Assembly: GCA_031263265.1 (NCBI GenBank)
Contig: JAISGE010000193.1
Location: 1-14,689, forward strand
Origin: Treponema sp.
Lineage (GTDB): Bacteria > Spirochaetota > Spirochaetia > Treponematales > Breznakiellaceae
Reading direction: 5' to 3'
DNA: 14,689 nt
In this document: positions 6,168 to 13,956 of the stretch, in pieces
How the letters are laid out: each line of letters opens with the position of its first letter
How positions within the stretch are numbered: the stretch's first letter is position 1
Position numbers and translations under genes: made by a program
Notes under the pieces: model-generated
What the model saw: only the letters and a program-made list of their open reading frames with translations
Told to the model about the DNA's origin: nothing
Databases searched by the model: none

Positions 6168-7243
6168 TGGTTTCTCCGATTTTCATAAAACCTCCGACTT
6201 TCCATATCTCGAATCAAGGGAACCAAGGGGTTGAGCAAAGCTATGGCAAGAAAAGCACCATAGGCCTCTGCACCGTGATACCGGAGTATAAACGTGAGGC
6301 CCCCGCCTCCTACGGCCATAACCAAGGCTCCCCAATTTGATTTCGGCCCGGTAGCAGGGTCGGCAATCAATAAAAAAGCCGCTACCAAGGTACCTCCTGA
6401 AAAGAACCCAAAGAACAGATCCCCATTCCCCAGGGTTCCTCCAAAAGGTATGGCCCCGAACAACCTGATGAGCAGTCCATACACCGCCAAGTAAACTGCA
6501 GGAACCCAGACCCGGCTTACTTGGGAAGCGGTAAGGATGATGGTTCCCAACAACAAGGCAAAAACACCCCGGTCTGCGATAATACCCATTCCGGGAGCAT
6601 TAAAAAACTCGATATACCCAGCGGGTAATGCTGAGCCGGTGATTGAAAAAACCCAACTGTTCAAGAAGGACTGGACCATCTGTTCCACAGAACCTGCAGG
6701 AGACGAGAAATAACCGGTTCCTACCAGGTTAAGGATCTCCACCGGAGAACCGGTAGGATCTGAAAGACCGCTCTGTATCCCGGTGGATACGATGGTTAAG
6801 GGGGACATTTCCAAGGCTTTATTAAAGAAGTCAGGCCAGGAACACCGGATAAAAAGCCAGCCTCCCAGGGCAGGATTCATCCAGTTGGATCCAAGACCGC
6901 CAAAACTGTACTTTACCACCCCCATAGCAAATACCACGCCCATGACCGCGTATATAGGATGCAGATTATTTGGTAAGAGGAGCGTCAGAACCAGGGCGGA
7001 TGCCACGGAACTTCCATCTCGTACCATTCCTGCCTTTTTTGTTCTGAAATAAAACAGAAATTCCGTAAGGACCCCTGCAAGTACCGTACACAGGGCCACG
7101 AACAACGAAGCAAATGAGTCGCTCAGAGAAGACTGAAAGATAGCCAAGCATGCACATAAACTAACGAACCACATCCGCCCTGCCGTAGGACAGGAGAGAT
7201 TTACCTGGGCCCGCTGATACAATAAGACTTCTTTTTCCGGCAT
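6164..7243 (-). CDS. rnfD: RnfD membrane subunit (NqrB/RnfD family)
   Basis: A 359-residue polytopic membrane protein, close to the family length. The F-G-G-L-G-S-N-W-M-N-P-A block (114-125) is the signature of RnfD/NqrB, and the C-terminal F-S-G-G-T-L-V-A-A-F-L-L-I-A-D-P-A-T-G-P-K-S-N block lines up well with canonical RnfD, as does the P-L-I-R-D end. RnfD normally carries FMN on a Thr in a motif such as G-x-S-x-A-T-P-L. Here G-L-S-D-P-T-G-S-P (159-167) keeps a Thr (T164) at a matching spacing, but the preceding Ala is Pro and the following P-L is altered, so flavinylation is possible but not assured. The ATG follows the rnfC stop with no gap. This is the most clearly recognisable membrane subunit of the operon. 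Confidence 0.88.
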   Translation of the reverse strand: MPEKEVLLYQRAQVNLSCPTAGRMWFVSLCACLAIFQSSLSDSFASLFVALCTVLAGVLTEFLFYFRTKKAGMVRDGSSVASALVLTLLLPNNLHPIYAVMGVVFAMGVVKYSFGGLGSNWMNPALGGWLFIRCSWPDFFNKALEMSPLTIVSTGIQSGLSDPTGSPVEILNLVGTGYFSSPAGSVEQMVQSFLNSWVFSITGSALPAGYIEFFNAPGMGIIADRGVFALLLGTIILTASQVSRVWVPAVYLAVYGLLIRLFGAIPFGGTLGNGDLFFGFFSGGTLVAAFLLIADPATGPKSNWGALVMAVGGGGLTFILRYHGAEAYGAFLAIALLNPLVPLIRDMESRRFYENRRNQ

Positions 7244-8620
7244 TCATTGATCCTCAAGAACGGCGTTTACAAAGGCGGTACTCAGAGATAACCGTGAAGG
7301 ACACACCAGATCGCAGCAACCACAGCCATGACATTCCACCGCCTTTTCGATAATTTCTTTATGCGTTTCCTTTGTTTTTTCTTTACAGAAAACAATACCT
7401 TTGAATAAGGCTTCTGGATCCAAACCAACCGGGCACACAGCCCTACATTCTCCGCAACCGATACAGTTCCGTATAACCCTACCGCCGGTTTGCTTTGCCA
7501 AGAGGGCACCCAAGGCATAACTTGTTTTAATCACCGGTTCATCCAGATTCTTTTCAAAAACCCTCCGGCCTGACAAGGGAGAACCCAGGATGATCTTTTG
7601 GGGTTCACCGGTAAAGCCCCCACATTCGGCAAAAATATCCCCTATCCGGGTTCCTATCCTCACCTTCATAACCTGGGGTTTCTTCACCGCAGAACCCCCT
7701 ACCGCTACATACCGATCCAGAATAGGCCGCTGTAAGACCAGGGCATCTCTAACCGCAGCCAAGGTAGCAGGTCCTTGGATGACGAGAGAACCCAAGGCAA
7801 GCCTTTCAAGGTTCTCCCCCTTTTCCCCTTTTTCCTGGATTTCATGCTTTTCATAGGAACGTAAGGCCAGTTCCAATTCCCGGGCATTGCGCTGAGGATA
7901 CCGGGAACTGACCAGCACTAAGGATGCAGGTATAGCATAAGACTGGGCTTCTGCCAACAACATCGTCCCCAAATCCTTTTCCCGGGCAGAAACCGCATAG
8001 ATAATACGGCTCGCCATACATGCCCGGCCCAGAATAATGCTTCCCTCTACCACTGCCGCGGCCCGTTCCCGGCACAGCACATAGTCTGCCACAAGCCACG
8101 GATCATCAAACACACAGCGAACCACTAAAGTAAGGGGTTCAGGAGTTTCGGGTTCACGAGGTTTATTCAAGGAAGCAAACAGATCCTCTAACGGGCGGCC
8201 TGAACCTTCCATTTCCACGATACCGCAGTGGATAATACGCTGCTGTATTTCACGCGGTGCTAATCCTTCCCAGGAAAACCGCTCCTCTGGTTTTCCCAGT
8301 TGCTCGAAACTTCCTCCCAAGCGGATGATGAAGCCCTCATTGGTGACGCCCTTAGCCATTTCCCAAGAAACCATCCGAACCACCTGACCGGGAACTGCAG
8401 CATGAATATGCGCCGACCCGCGGCCCTGGGCCCGGCCTATGAGCATGCCCTCCCGTACTGATGCTCCGGCAAGAACCAGGGGAAGCGCCTTGGCTCCGGC
8501 ATGCTGAATCAAAGGTATGACTGAAAGTACCGGAAGAAAAGCAACCACACTCTCCTTTCGCGGGGGAGCCGTGGGATCGGTAAAGTGTATCCCTCCATGG
8601 GGAAATGCATAAACTTTCAT
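7244..8620 (-). CDS. rnfC: RnfC-like subunit with two 4Fe-4S motifs and altered nucleotide-binding loop
   Basis: A 458-residue peripheral subunit. The N-terminus H-G-G-I-H-F (8-13) and the barrel-sandwich segment around 65-100 match RnfC. Two 4Fe-4S sites are intact: C386-x2-C389-x2-C392-x3-C396-P and C430-x2-C433-x2-C436-x3-C440-P. In canonical RnfC the region G-x-G-G-A-G-F-P binds FMN/NADH; the equivalent here is E-M-E-G-S-G-R-P (136-143), with acidic residues in place of two glycines, and the following N-G-A-E-C-E-P block is R-C-V-F-D-D-P (168-174). The SLBB-like part is around 315-345. So electron relay by Fe-S clusters looks kept while NADH oxidation/reduction at this subunit looks doubtful. 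ATG overlaps the stop of the upstream 520-aa gene as ATGA. No rnfB is adjacent to supply the ferredoxin-like partner. Confidence 0.85.
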   Translation of the reverse strand: MKVYAFPHGGIHFTDPTAPPRKESVVAFLPVLSVIPLIQHAGAKALPLVLAGASVREGMLIGRAQGRGSAHIHAAVPGQVVRMVSWEMAKGVTNEGFIIRLGGSFEQLGKPEERFSWEGLAPREIQQRIIHCGIVEMEGSGRPLEDLFASLNKPREPETPEPLTLVVRCVFDDPWLVADYVLCRERAAAVVEGSIILGRACMASRIIYAVSAREKDLGTMLLAEAQSYAIPASLVLVSSRYPQRNARELELALRSYEKHEIQEKGEKGENLERLALGSLVIQGPATLAAVRDALVLQRPILDRYVAVGGSAVKKPQVMKVRIGTRIGDIFAECGGFTGEPQKIILGSPLSGRRVFEKNLDEPVIKTSYALGALLAKQTGGRVIRNCIGCGECRAVCPVGLDPEALFKGIVFCKEKTKETHKEIIEKAVECHGCGCCDLVCPSRLSLSTAFVNAVLEDQ

Positions 8621-10179
8621 GCGGCTATCCGTTTTTCATTATATACCAAGCCATGTTTCTTTTTTCCCGACTGTTTAAACCAACTGAGAACCGTACTATA
8701 CAAACCCGAAGCCATAAGCAATAATGCGAGTCCTATCGTGTTACATGAAGCAATCGTAAGTATTCTTATATGCCTCGGATTCCCTCCCTCAGTATGCCTG
8801 AAACCCTCAAGAAATGCTATGAGGTCTTCCAGGGGAAAAGGAGGAATCCCCTGGTCATTGTAATGCATCAGGGAAAGGGTCTGATCATACCCGCTGGTAC
8901 CTGCGATGAGGCCATCTTCCCCTAAGCGGTATTGCTGATAGTTACGTTCTGCTACCCCTTCATCTCCATTAGGGTAGGCTAGATCCACACCCCCTCCCAG
9001 AGGAAGTAAAGAAAAAGAGACCTGATACGCCGCATGATTTTCATATACCCGCCCCTCAACAAAATACTGGGGATCCGCGATAAACCCCGGATCCTGGTAG
9101 GTATACAGGCCGTCATGGATCCGAGGCCCATAGAGGGCAACCAGAGAAACCAGGGCAAAGGGAATGATAGTCCGATTGAGCCGTCCCCACTGAGCGGTTT
9201 CCATGATCCATACCGGCATAAACCGTACATGATCCTGGGCTTTCCCCTGGTTTGCTTCGATCCAGATGAGCAGCCAGAGCATGATCCCGGAACCGATAAA
9301 GGCAGCGATTCCTGCTTTTGCAAGATTCCCCCCCCGGGGTATGTTCCCGGTAGAACCGGATATACTGTAGAGAATACCAAAGACCCCTAAAAAGAGGAGC
9401 ACTACAGCCACGGGTACTAATCCAAGGTATAACTTAGGGGAGTCTTTTGCAAGATACCTACCTTGGTCCTGGCCGTATTGATGCGCAGCCCAGTGGTTTC
9501 GGAGCGGTTCAGCGGTCATACATACGAGAACCGCCAGAGCCGCACAAAAGGCAAGACCTGGAGGCCCGGCAAATACCAAGGATCCCAGGATCGGCAGGAG
9601 CGCAAGGATGAGCACGAGCTCTCTGGAAAGAACCATAGTTATGCCCGCAGCCACCGTAAAGAGGAGCACATAAAACAAAAGGGGCTTTTCAAAGCCTAAA
9701 AAGGTGAGGGAAAAAGGAATGTCGCCCAAGGCTGCGGTAATGGATTCTGTCAACGTCACCATCCGCTGTTTATTAAGCCAAGGGTCTGAAATCCGGGTAT
9801 CTCCTGAAAAAGGGATAAAGAAAAGCCGTTTCCCCTCACGGACAAAAAAAGCCCGCAGTTTGTCTGCATAGCCATCATCCCGGGGATCAAAAGGTTCAAC
9901 CCTATCCCGGTATCCATCAAGGGGGATCCGCTGTAAGGTGCCAAAATCATCCAAAAACACCCACTGGGTAGACTCGGATATACATCCCTGGGTAGCATGG
10001 GTAGCTTTTGATGCAAGCAAGTCTCCAATAAACCGGTCCGAGTAGGAGGCATCCACCGTAAGCACCGCATAACCGCGGCTATTTTCCAAAGGCATAAGGG
10101 TAAGAACTAAAAAAAACATGAAAGCCCCAAGACCAAGGGAACACAGGGATGCAATCAACAGGGACTTCCCAGAGGACAT
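8617..10179 (-). CDS. uncharacterised polytopic membrane protein coupled to rnfC
   Basis: A 520-residue protein I do not recognise as a named family. Hydrophobic segments are visible at about 7-29, 165-184, 187-206, 208-224, 250-273, 286-308, 337-352 and 474-498. Between the first and second lies a roughly 130-residue hydrophilic domain (32-160), and another of about 120 residues (353-472) comes before the last segment; both would be on the same or opposite faces depending on the true count. The tail (503-520) is basic. There are no Cys clusters, no CxxCH haem motif and no S-G-A-T. The stop overlaps the rnfC start (ATGA), and the gene begins 11 nt after the phosphatase gene, so it is a fixed member of the operon. 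By context it may be an extra subunit, sensor or assembly factor for the Rnf-like complex. The start has only a weak AGGG ribosome site. Confidence 0.7.
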   Translation of the reverse strand: MSSGKSLLIASLCSLGLGAFMFFLVLTLMPLENSRGYAVLTVDASYSDRFIGDLLASKATHATQGCISESTQWVFLDDFGTLQRIPLDGYRDRVEPFDPRDDGYADKLRAFFVREGKRLFFIPFSGDTRISDPWLNKQRMVTLTESITAALGDIPFSLTFLGFEKPLLFYVLLFTVAAGITMVLSRELVLILALLPILGSLVFAGPPGLAFCAALAVLVCMTAEPLRNHWAAHQYGQDQGRYLAKDSPKLYLGLVPVAVVLLFLGVFGILYSISGSTGNIPRGGNLAKAGIAAFIGSGIMLWLLIWIEANQGKAQDHVRFMPVWIMETAQWGRLNRTIIPFALVSLVALYGPRIHDGLYTYQDPGFIADPQYFVEGRVYENHAAYQVSFSLLPLGGGVDLAYPNGDEGVAERNYQQYRLGEDGLIAGTSGYDQTLSLMHYNDQGIPPFPLEDLIAFLEGFRHTEGGNPRHIRILTIASCNTIGLALLLMASGLYSTVLSWFKQSGKKKHGLVYNEKRIAA

Positions 10180-10190
10180 GTGCCGCTACC

Positions 10191-10679
10191 CTATAAATTA
10201 GCGTATGCCGCGGCAATAAAAATACCCAGAAATGCCCCGACCACTACTTCAAGCGGTGCATGACCGTGGACTTCTTTTACCGGGTGGTATTCTATGTCCA
10301 GGCGATCCGCTATATTCCGTCCCAGCAGGTTAAGCACCCTGGATTGGATTCCCGAAGAACGGCGTACCCCCATAGCATCCCGCATGACAATGAGGGCAAA
10401 CCAAAAAGACACCACAAACAGATTCGACCCCAGCCCTTCTTGAAAGGCAACCGAAGTAGTCAGCGAAGAAACTAACGCCGCATGACTTGAGGGCATTCCA
10501 CCGGTACGCCAGACCATGATCGCGAGTATTTCCCGGGTGCTTTTTTTACGGGCATTAAGCAGTACGATCACTGTCTTGATAAGCTGTGCAAAAAACCAAC
10601 TTGAAAGTGAAGATAAAAAAATGAGATTTTCAAAAAAATTTTTTAACGCTACCCCTCGTATAGACATTACTAAAGACAT
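10191..10679 (-). CDS. divergent PAP2 family membrane protein (YuiD-like)
   Basis: A 162-residue membrane protein of the divergent PAP2 (DivPAP, acid phosphatase/vanadium haloperoxidase-related) family. The family signature blocks are all present: R-T-G-G-M-P-S-S-H-A-A (58-68), R-D-A-M-G-V-R-R (100-107) and H-G-H-A-P-L-E-V-V-V-G (138-148), with the histidines and arginines of a phosphatase-type site. About four hydrophobic segments fit the usual topology. The physiological substrate of this family is not established to my knowledge; lipid phosphates are the usual guess. It is the first gene of the operon. Two start codons are possible, 10679 and 10667 (M5); 10679 is used because a GAGGG lies upstream, though at a long distance. 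A TTGACA at 10714-10709 is upstream on this strand but no good -10 pairs with it. Confidence 0.82.
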   Translation of the reverse strand: MSLVMSIRGVALKNFFENLIFLSSLSSWFFAQLIKTVIVLLNARKKSTREILAIMVWRTGGMPSSHAALVSSLTTSVAFQEGLGSNLFVVSFWFALIVMRDAMGVRRSSGIQSRVLNLLGRNIADRLDIEYHPVKEVHGHAPLEVVVGAFLGIFIAAAYANL

Positions 10680-10774
10680 TATTCAACTTTCCCTCAAGGA
10701 GGGATTTTTGTCAAGACCACTCTGCAAGGGACCAGGATAAACGCATAGAAATTCATATTTCCTTACAATACAAT

Positions 10775-10797
10775 GAGTTAGTCAAGGGTACTAACTC
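10775..10797 (-). terminator. probable terminator of the chemoreceptor gene
   Basis: GAGTTAGT and ACTAACTC form a perfect 8-bp stem around a 7-nt loop, 33 nt past the chemoreceptor stop. On the minus strand it is followed by ATTGTATTGT, a moderately T-rich tail. The site separates the chemoreceptor from the Rnf operon on the same strand. Confidence 0.55.
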
Positions 10798-10830
10798 CTA
10801 ATCTAACAGGCCACGCGGGGAAACAAATGC

Positions 10831-13020
10831 CTATTTCACCTTAAACCGGGAAACTTCCCCGATAAGCGCTTCAATCTGTTGCTTGTTCTCTAGGCTTATA
10901 TTGTTCACCTGGTGTACCGCATGATCGATCTGATCCGCTCCCGATGCCATCTCCTGCATACCTCCGTTTATCTCCCAGGTTATCCGCTCAAGCCCTCCGC
11001 TCTCTTTAATCACCTTATGGCTCTTCTCCTGCATCGATCCTGCTTCGCTTCTTATCTCACGGGTTATCTCCTGCAGACCGTTCATGGAGGCTAAAATCTG
11101 CTTGCTCCCCCGCCCCTGCTCTTCCATCGCTATGCGCACATCCTTCTCCTGCTCGCTCACGAGTTGCACTCCCTCACTTATGGCTTCGAACTTCAACAGT
11201 ACCCCTTCCGTAAACCGGCTTATCTTATCAATTGATTCTCTGATTTTTTTTAACAGCCCGCTTATGCTCTGGGATTGCTCGCTTGAGGACTCCGCGAGTT
11301 TCCGTATCTCCTCAGCCACTACCGCGAATCCTTTCCCTGCTGTCCCGGCATGGGCCGCCTCTATGGCCGCATTCATGCTTAAGAGATTCGTCTGGCTTGC
11401 GATGTTTTCCATCACCTCGTTGATCTCCCAAAGACCTGCGGATTCCTGGTCAATCTCCTGTATGGCCGTGGAGACTTCCTGCAAGCTGCTTCGCCCCACT
11501 TCAGAGGCTTGGGCAAGACGGGCAACCTGCTCCCGGTTCGTGATAAGGCTTTGGGTTACCTGTTGGATGTTCTCCAGCATCTGTCCTATCTCGGCAGAGG
11601 ATTGGTTCACCCAATCTTCCTGCTTTTGTATTTGCTCGTTGAGGCTGTTGATGTTGCCCACCACGTCTCCCATAAGTGCGTTGGTTGTTTTTGCACTGTT
11701 CTGTTGATTGCCGGTTTTGGAGGTGATGCTCCGAATATGGGCGGTAATTTCATCAACGGAAACCGCGGTTTGGGTCATATTGGTGGCCATATCTACCCCG
11801 ATGTGGGTGAGGACGTCCGCCTTGGTTTTAATATCAGTAACCAGTTCTTTGATCTGCTCTACGGTGAAGTTCAAGTACCGGGCAAGATCCCCTAATTCAT
11901 CCTGGGTGTCCTCCTTCCCGCGGATCTCCTTGGTTAAGTCGCCTTGGGCTATATCTTTGAGCACCCCCATCATCCGCGCTATGGGGCGGCTTATGGAACG
12001 AGCGGTGAAAATGACCCCTGCGGACATGAGGACCATGGTAAAAACCCCGATGATAAGGCAGATCCGGATCATCCGGTACACCGGGACCATGACCGTATCC
12101 CGGGAGACGCCAATCGCCAAGGTCCAGGGAATTCGAGTATGCCCAATAATAAATGGCACCGCATAATACTGGATCGTTGTTTTTGATTCGGGCGGACGGT
12201 ATGAGAAAGAAGCGCTTGTTCCTTGGGTAACCGCATCCACCATCGTATCAAGGAAGGGGCCAAAGGTATCGGTCTCCGTGTCCCGCATCTGCTTTCCAAG
12301 CCGGCTTGGATCCGGATGCCCGGCAATGAGACCGCCCGGGCTGAACACAAACGCAAAGCCGTCTCCAAAGGGTTTGATCTGGTCCACCAGGGTCTGTATG
12401 GTTGATAATTCAACCGTACACCCTATATATCCCACGACCGTTCCGTTATCTTTTACCGGAACGCTCATATTCGCGATTAAGAAGGGGATTCCATTGGGTC
12501 CTACATAGACATCCGGGTCAACGATAAACTCTACGCCGAATTCCGGGACCTGCATAAGCATATCCCAGGTAAAACCGATGATAGGTTCTATATTGAATTC
12601 CCCGTTGGTCGTGGTCCAAACCGGTATAAACCTGCCTGATTCATCGGTTCCGGTGGTGTTGGCATACTCCGCGTCCATACCGTCCAAGGCATTAGGCGCC
12701 CAGTTCGCATAGATGCCTGCCAGCCCAGGATTGGCGAGGTATACCTGTTTCAGCAATATATTGAAATACTCCCGCCGCTCTGGAGCGGGTATTTCTTTAT
12801 AACCCTGCATAGCTTGGGCAAGGGTCCTTACCGCAGCTATATAATCTCCGAACCAGGTCTTTATCTTTTCATTGCCTTGGAGGGCAAGATCAACCGCGTG
12901 TTCATTCGCCGTGCGGCTGATCTCCTGTTGAGACAGGCTTACCGTAACACCGGCTAATAAACCGATGCCGACGATATTGAAAATACTGATGATAAGTACC
13001 AATTTAACGCCAATTTTCAT
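10831..13020 (-). CDS. methyl-accepting chemotaxis protein with dCache sensor
   Basis: A 729-residue receptor. Residues 7-30 are the first membrane segment, about 35-312 a periplasmic double-Cache (dCache_1) ligand domain, about 316-340 the second membrane segment, 341-395 a HAMP linker (R-S-I-S-R-P-I-A), and 400-729 the cytoplasmic signalling coiled coil. The highly conserved hairpin tip is present around 540-575 (I-A-S-Q-T-N-L-L-S-M-N-A-A-I-E-A-A-H-A-G, then G-K-G-F-A-V-V-A-E-E-I-R-K-L). The cytoplasmic tip contacts CheA/CheW to control flagellar rotation. dCache domains of this type often bind amino acids or related small molecules, but the ligand here is unknown. The C-terminus ends without the N-W-E-T-F type CheR-docking pentapeptide. 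AAAGGAG precedes the ATG at a good distance, and a large palindrome lies upstream. Confidence 0.93.
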   Translation of the reverse strand: MKIGVKLVLIISIFNIVGIGLLAGVTVSLSQQEISRTANEHAVDLALQGNEKIKTWFGDYIAAVRTLAQAMQGYKEIPAPERREYFNILLKQVYLANPGLAGIYANWAPNALDGMDAEYANTTGTDESGRFIPVWTTTNGEFNIEPIIGFTWDMLMQVPEFGVEFIVDPDVYVGPNGIPFLIANMSVPVKDNGTVVGYIGCTVELSTIQTLVDQIKPFGDGFAFVFSPGGLIAGHPDPSRLGKQMRDTETDTFGPFLDTMVDAVTQGTSASFSYRPPESKTTIQYYAVPFIIGHTRIPWTLAIGVSRDTVMVPVYRMIRICLIIGVFTMVLMSAGVIFTARSISRPIARMMGVLKDIAQGDLTKEIRGKEDTQDELGDLARYLNFTVEQIKELVTDIKTKADVLTHIGVDMATNMTQTAVSVDEITAHIRSITSKTGNQQNSAKTTNALMGDVVGNINSLNEQIQKQEDWVNQSSAEIGQMLENIQQVTQSLITNREQVARLAQASEVGRSSLQEVSTAIQEIDQESAGLWEINEVMENIASQTNLLSMNAAIEAAHAGTAGKGFAVVAEEIRKLAESSSEQSQSISGLLKKIRESIDKISRFTEGVLLKFEAISEGVQLVSEQEKDVRIAMEEQGRGSKQILASMNGLQEITREIRSEAGSMQEKSHKVIKESGGLERITWEINGGMQEMASGADQIDHAVHQVNNISLENKQQIEALIGEVSRFKVK

Positions 13021-13051
13021 GCTGTTCTCCTTTGTGGTACATTGTGCATGG

Positions 13052-13083
13052 TTAAAGGTACTAGTATATACTAAATCCTTTAA
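13052..13083. promoter_or_regulatory. 32-nt two-fold symmetric site upstream of the chemoreceptor gene
   Basis: The element is TTAAAGG (13052-13058), 3 nt, the 12-nt perfect palindrome TAGTATATACTA (13062-13073), 3 nt, CCTTTAA (13077-13083). Both inverted repeats share one centre, between 13067 and 13068, the geometry of a dimer-binding operator with inner and outer contacts. It lies between the divergent chemoreceptor and BrnA-like genes, 32 nt from the former's ATG, and TATACT on the minus strand inside it could serve as a -10 box. The regulator is unknown. Confidence 0.5.
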
Positions 13084-13148
13084 TCTTTACATGGGCCTCG
13101 TGTTCTATCGTTAAGAACCCCCCCATAAAGCGGAAAGGAGAAGTTACC

Positions 13149-13482
13149 ATGGCTACTACCAGATCGACGGTAAGGGTTGGACCAAAGCCACCTAAAGAAG
13201 TTATCAAAGCGGCAAAAGAGGTGGCGCGGGGGGCCTATAAATTATACAGCAGACGCACCCCGGTCAACGCCAGAAGTTCTGCGTGAATTCGCGGTACTTG
13301 CGGCGGAACGAAATCGGCGAAAGAAGAAGCAAGCCGTTACTATCCGACTTGGCCCTGATTGTCTTGAAAAGTACAAGGCCCTAGGGAGGGGGTATACCGG
13401 TATCATGACGGATGTATTGAACTACGTGGCAGATAACTCGGAGATACTTTCAAAGGTTCGTGGTCGAGGGAAGGACATATAA
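13149..13482 (+). pseudogene. BrnA-like antitoxin/DNA-binding protein with a +1 frameshift at a G run
   Basis: From the ATG at 13149, which has a strong AAAGGAG ribosome site, the frame reads M-A-T-T-R-S-T-V-R-V-G-P-K-P-P-K-E-V, then passes through six G's (13226-13235 region) and soon terminates. Removing one G joins it to a downstream frame that reads P-I-N-Y-T-A-D-A-P-R-S-T-P-E-V-L, then A-V-T-I-R-L-G-P-D-C-L-E-K-Y-K and G-R-G-Y-T-G-I-M-T-D-V-L-N-Y. That second half is the BrnA-antitoxin-like ribbon-helix-helix end. The repaired protein would be about 110 residues. A TTG at 13177 opens the second frame for 101 residues, but its first 20 residues are a basic out-of-frame stretch and it has no ribosome site. 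No BrnT toxin gene is adjacent. Either a true frameshift mutation or a base-call error in the G run. The 3' end overlaps the convergent nucleotidyltransferase gene by 33 nt. Confidence 0.7.
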
Positions 13483-13806
13483 CCCTATCCCCCATATCAC
13501 TTTGCCTTCTTCCTTTATTGTTTTGTAAATATATCCTACTTTATTATTCAATTCGATATATCGATCATAATCAATGATAAGTAAATCAACCGGAATACCA
13601 ATTTCATTTTCAAGAAAAGCAATGTAAATCGAGCCGCTTATTTTCCGTCCGTTCTTCAAACCTTTTTTGACAATGAGCAAGTCAATGTCACTCTTTTCAG
13701 TATTATTCCCTCGTGCGTATGAACCAAAAAGTATAATTTGATCCGGTGATGCAAGTGATACAATGATGGAGATAATTTTATCAATATATGGTATATTATT
13801 GTCCAT
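13450..13806 (-). CDS. MNT-type minimal nucleotidyltransferase (antitoxin-like), no HEPN partner
   Basis: A 118-residue protein of the minimal nucleotidyltransferase family. The signature G28-S29-Y-A-R-G-x5-S39-D40-I-D42 is present, followed by the third acidic residue D74 in P-V-D-L-L-I-I-D, so the metal-binding triad is complete. In HEPN-MNT modules this protein transfers nucleotides to its HEPN RNase partner to inactivate it. The partner is normally the next gene; here no HEPN reading frame follows, and the 3' end instead overlaps the convergent BrnA-like gene. The family usually ends soon after G-K-V-I-(Y/W); this one runs on for about 13 extra residues through the overlap, suggesting loss of the original end by rearrangement. 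AT-rich, with an apparently leaderless promoter. Confidence 0.85.
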   Translation of the reverse strand: MDNNIPYIDKIISIIVSLASPDQIILFGSYARGNNTEKSDIDLLIVKKGLKNGRKISGSIYIAFLENEIGIPVDLLIIDYDRYIELNNKVGYIYKTIKEEGKVIWGIGLYVLPSTTNL

Positions 13807-13841
13807 GCTTTTATGTTAATCTGTTTTTTTAATAATGTCAA
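13807..13841 (-). promoter_or_regulatory. promoter of the MNT gene, leaderless geometry
   Basis: On the minus strand a perfect TTGACA (13841-13836), 17 nt, then TAACAT (13818-13813), then six bases to the ATG at 13806. The predicted transcription start is at the ATG itself and there is no Shine-Dalgarno sequence. Confidence 0.6.
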
Positions 13842-13956
13842 GCTATGTTTTTATCAGTTTTGAGAAAACTTGCAGAAGGATTCAAAAAATATTGCGCATA
13901 ACAGTCCATTGTTTTTCAAAAATTTTAAAAAACCTTTTGCCCCATAAACAAACTGC

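Noticed and set aside
10692..10710. Plus-strand intrinsic terminator CCCTC-AAG-GAGGG followed by ATTTTT
   Set aside because: The stem is only five pairs and no plus-strand gene ends nearby; it more likely reflects the leader of the minus-strand operon.
11084..12186. Long plus-strand open frames within the chemoreceptor gene
   Set aside because: They are antisense to a clearly conserved receptor coding sequence and show no independent motifs.
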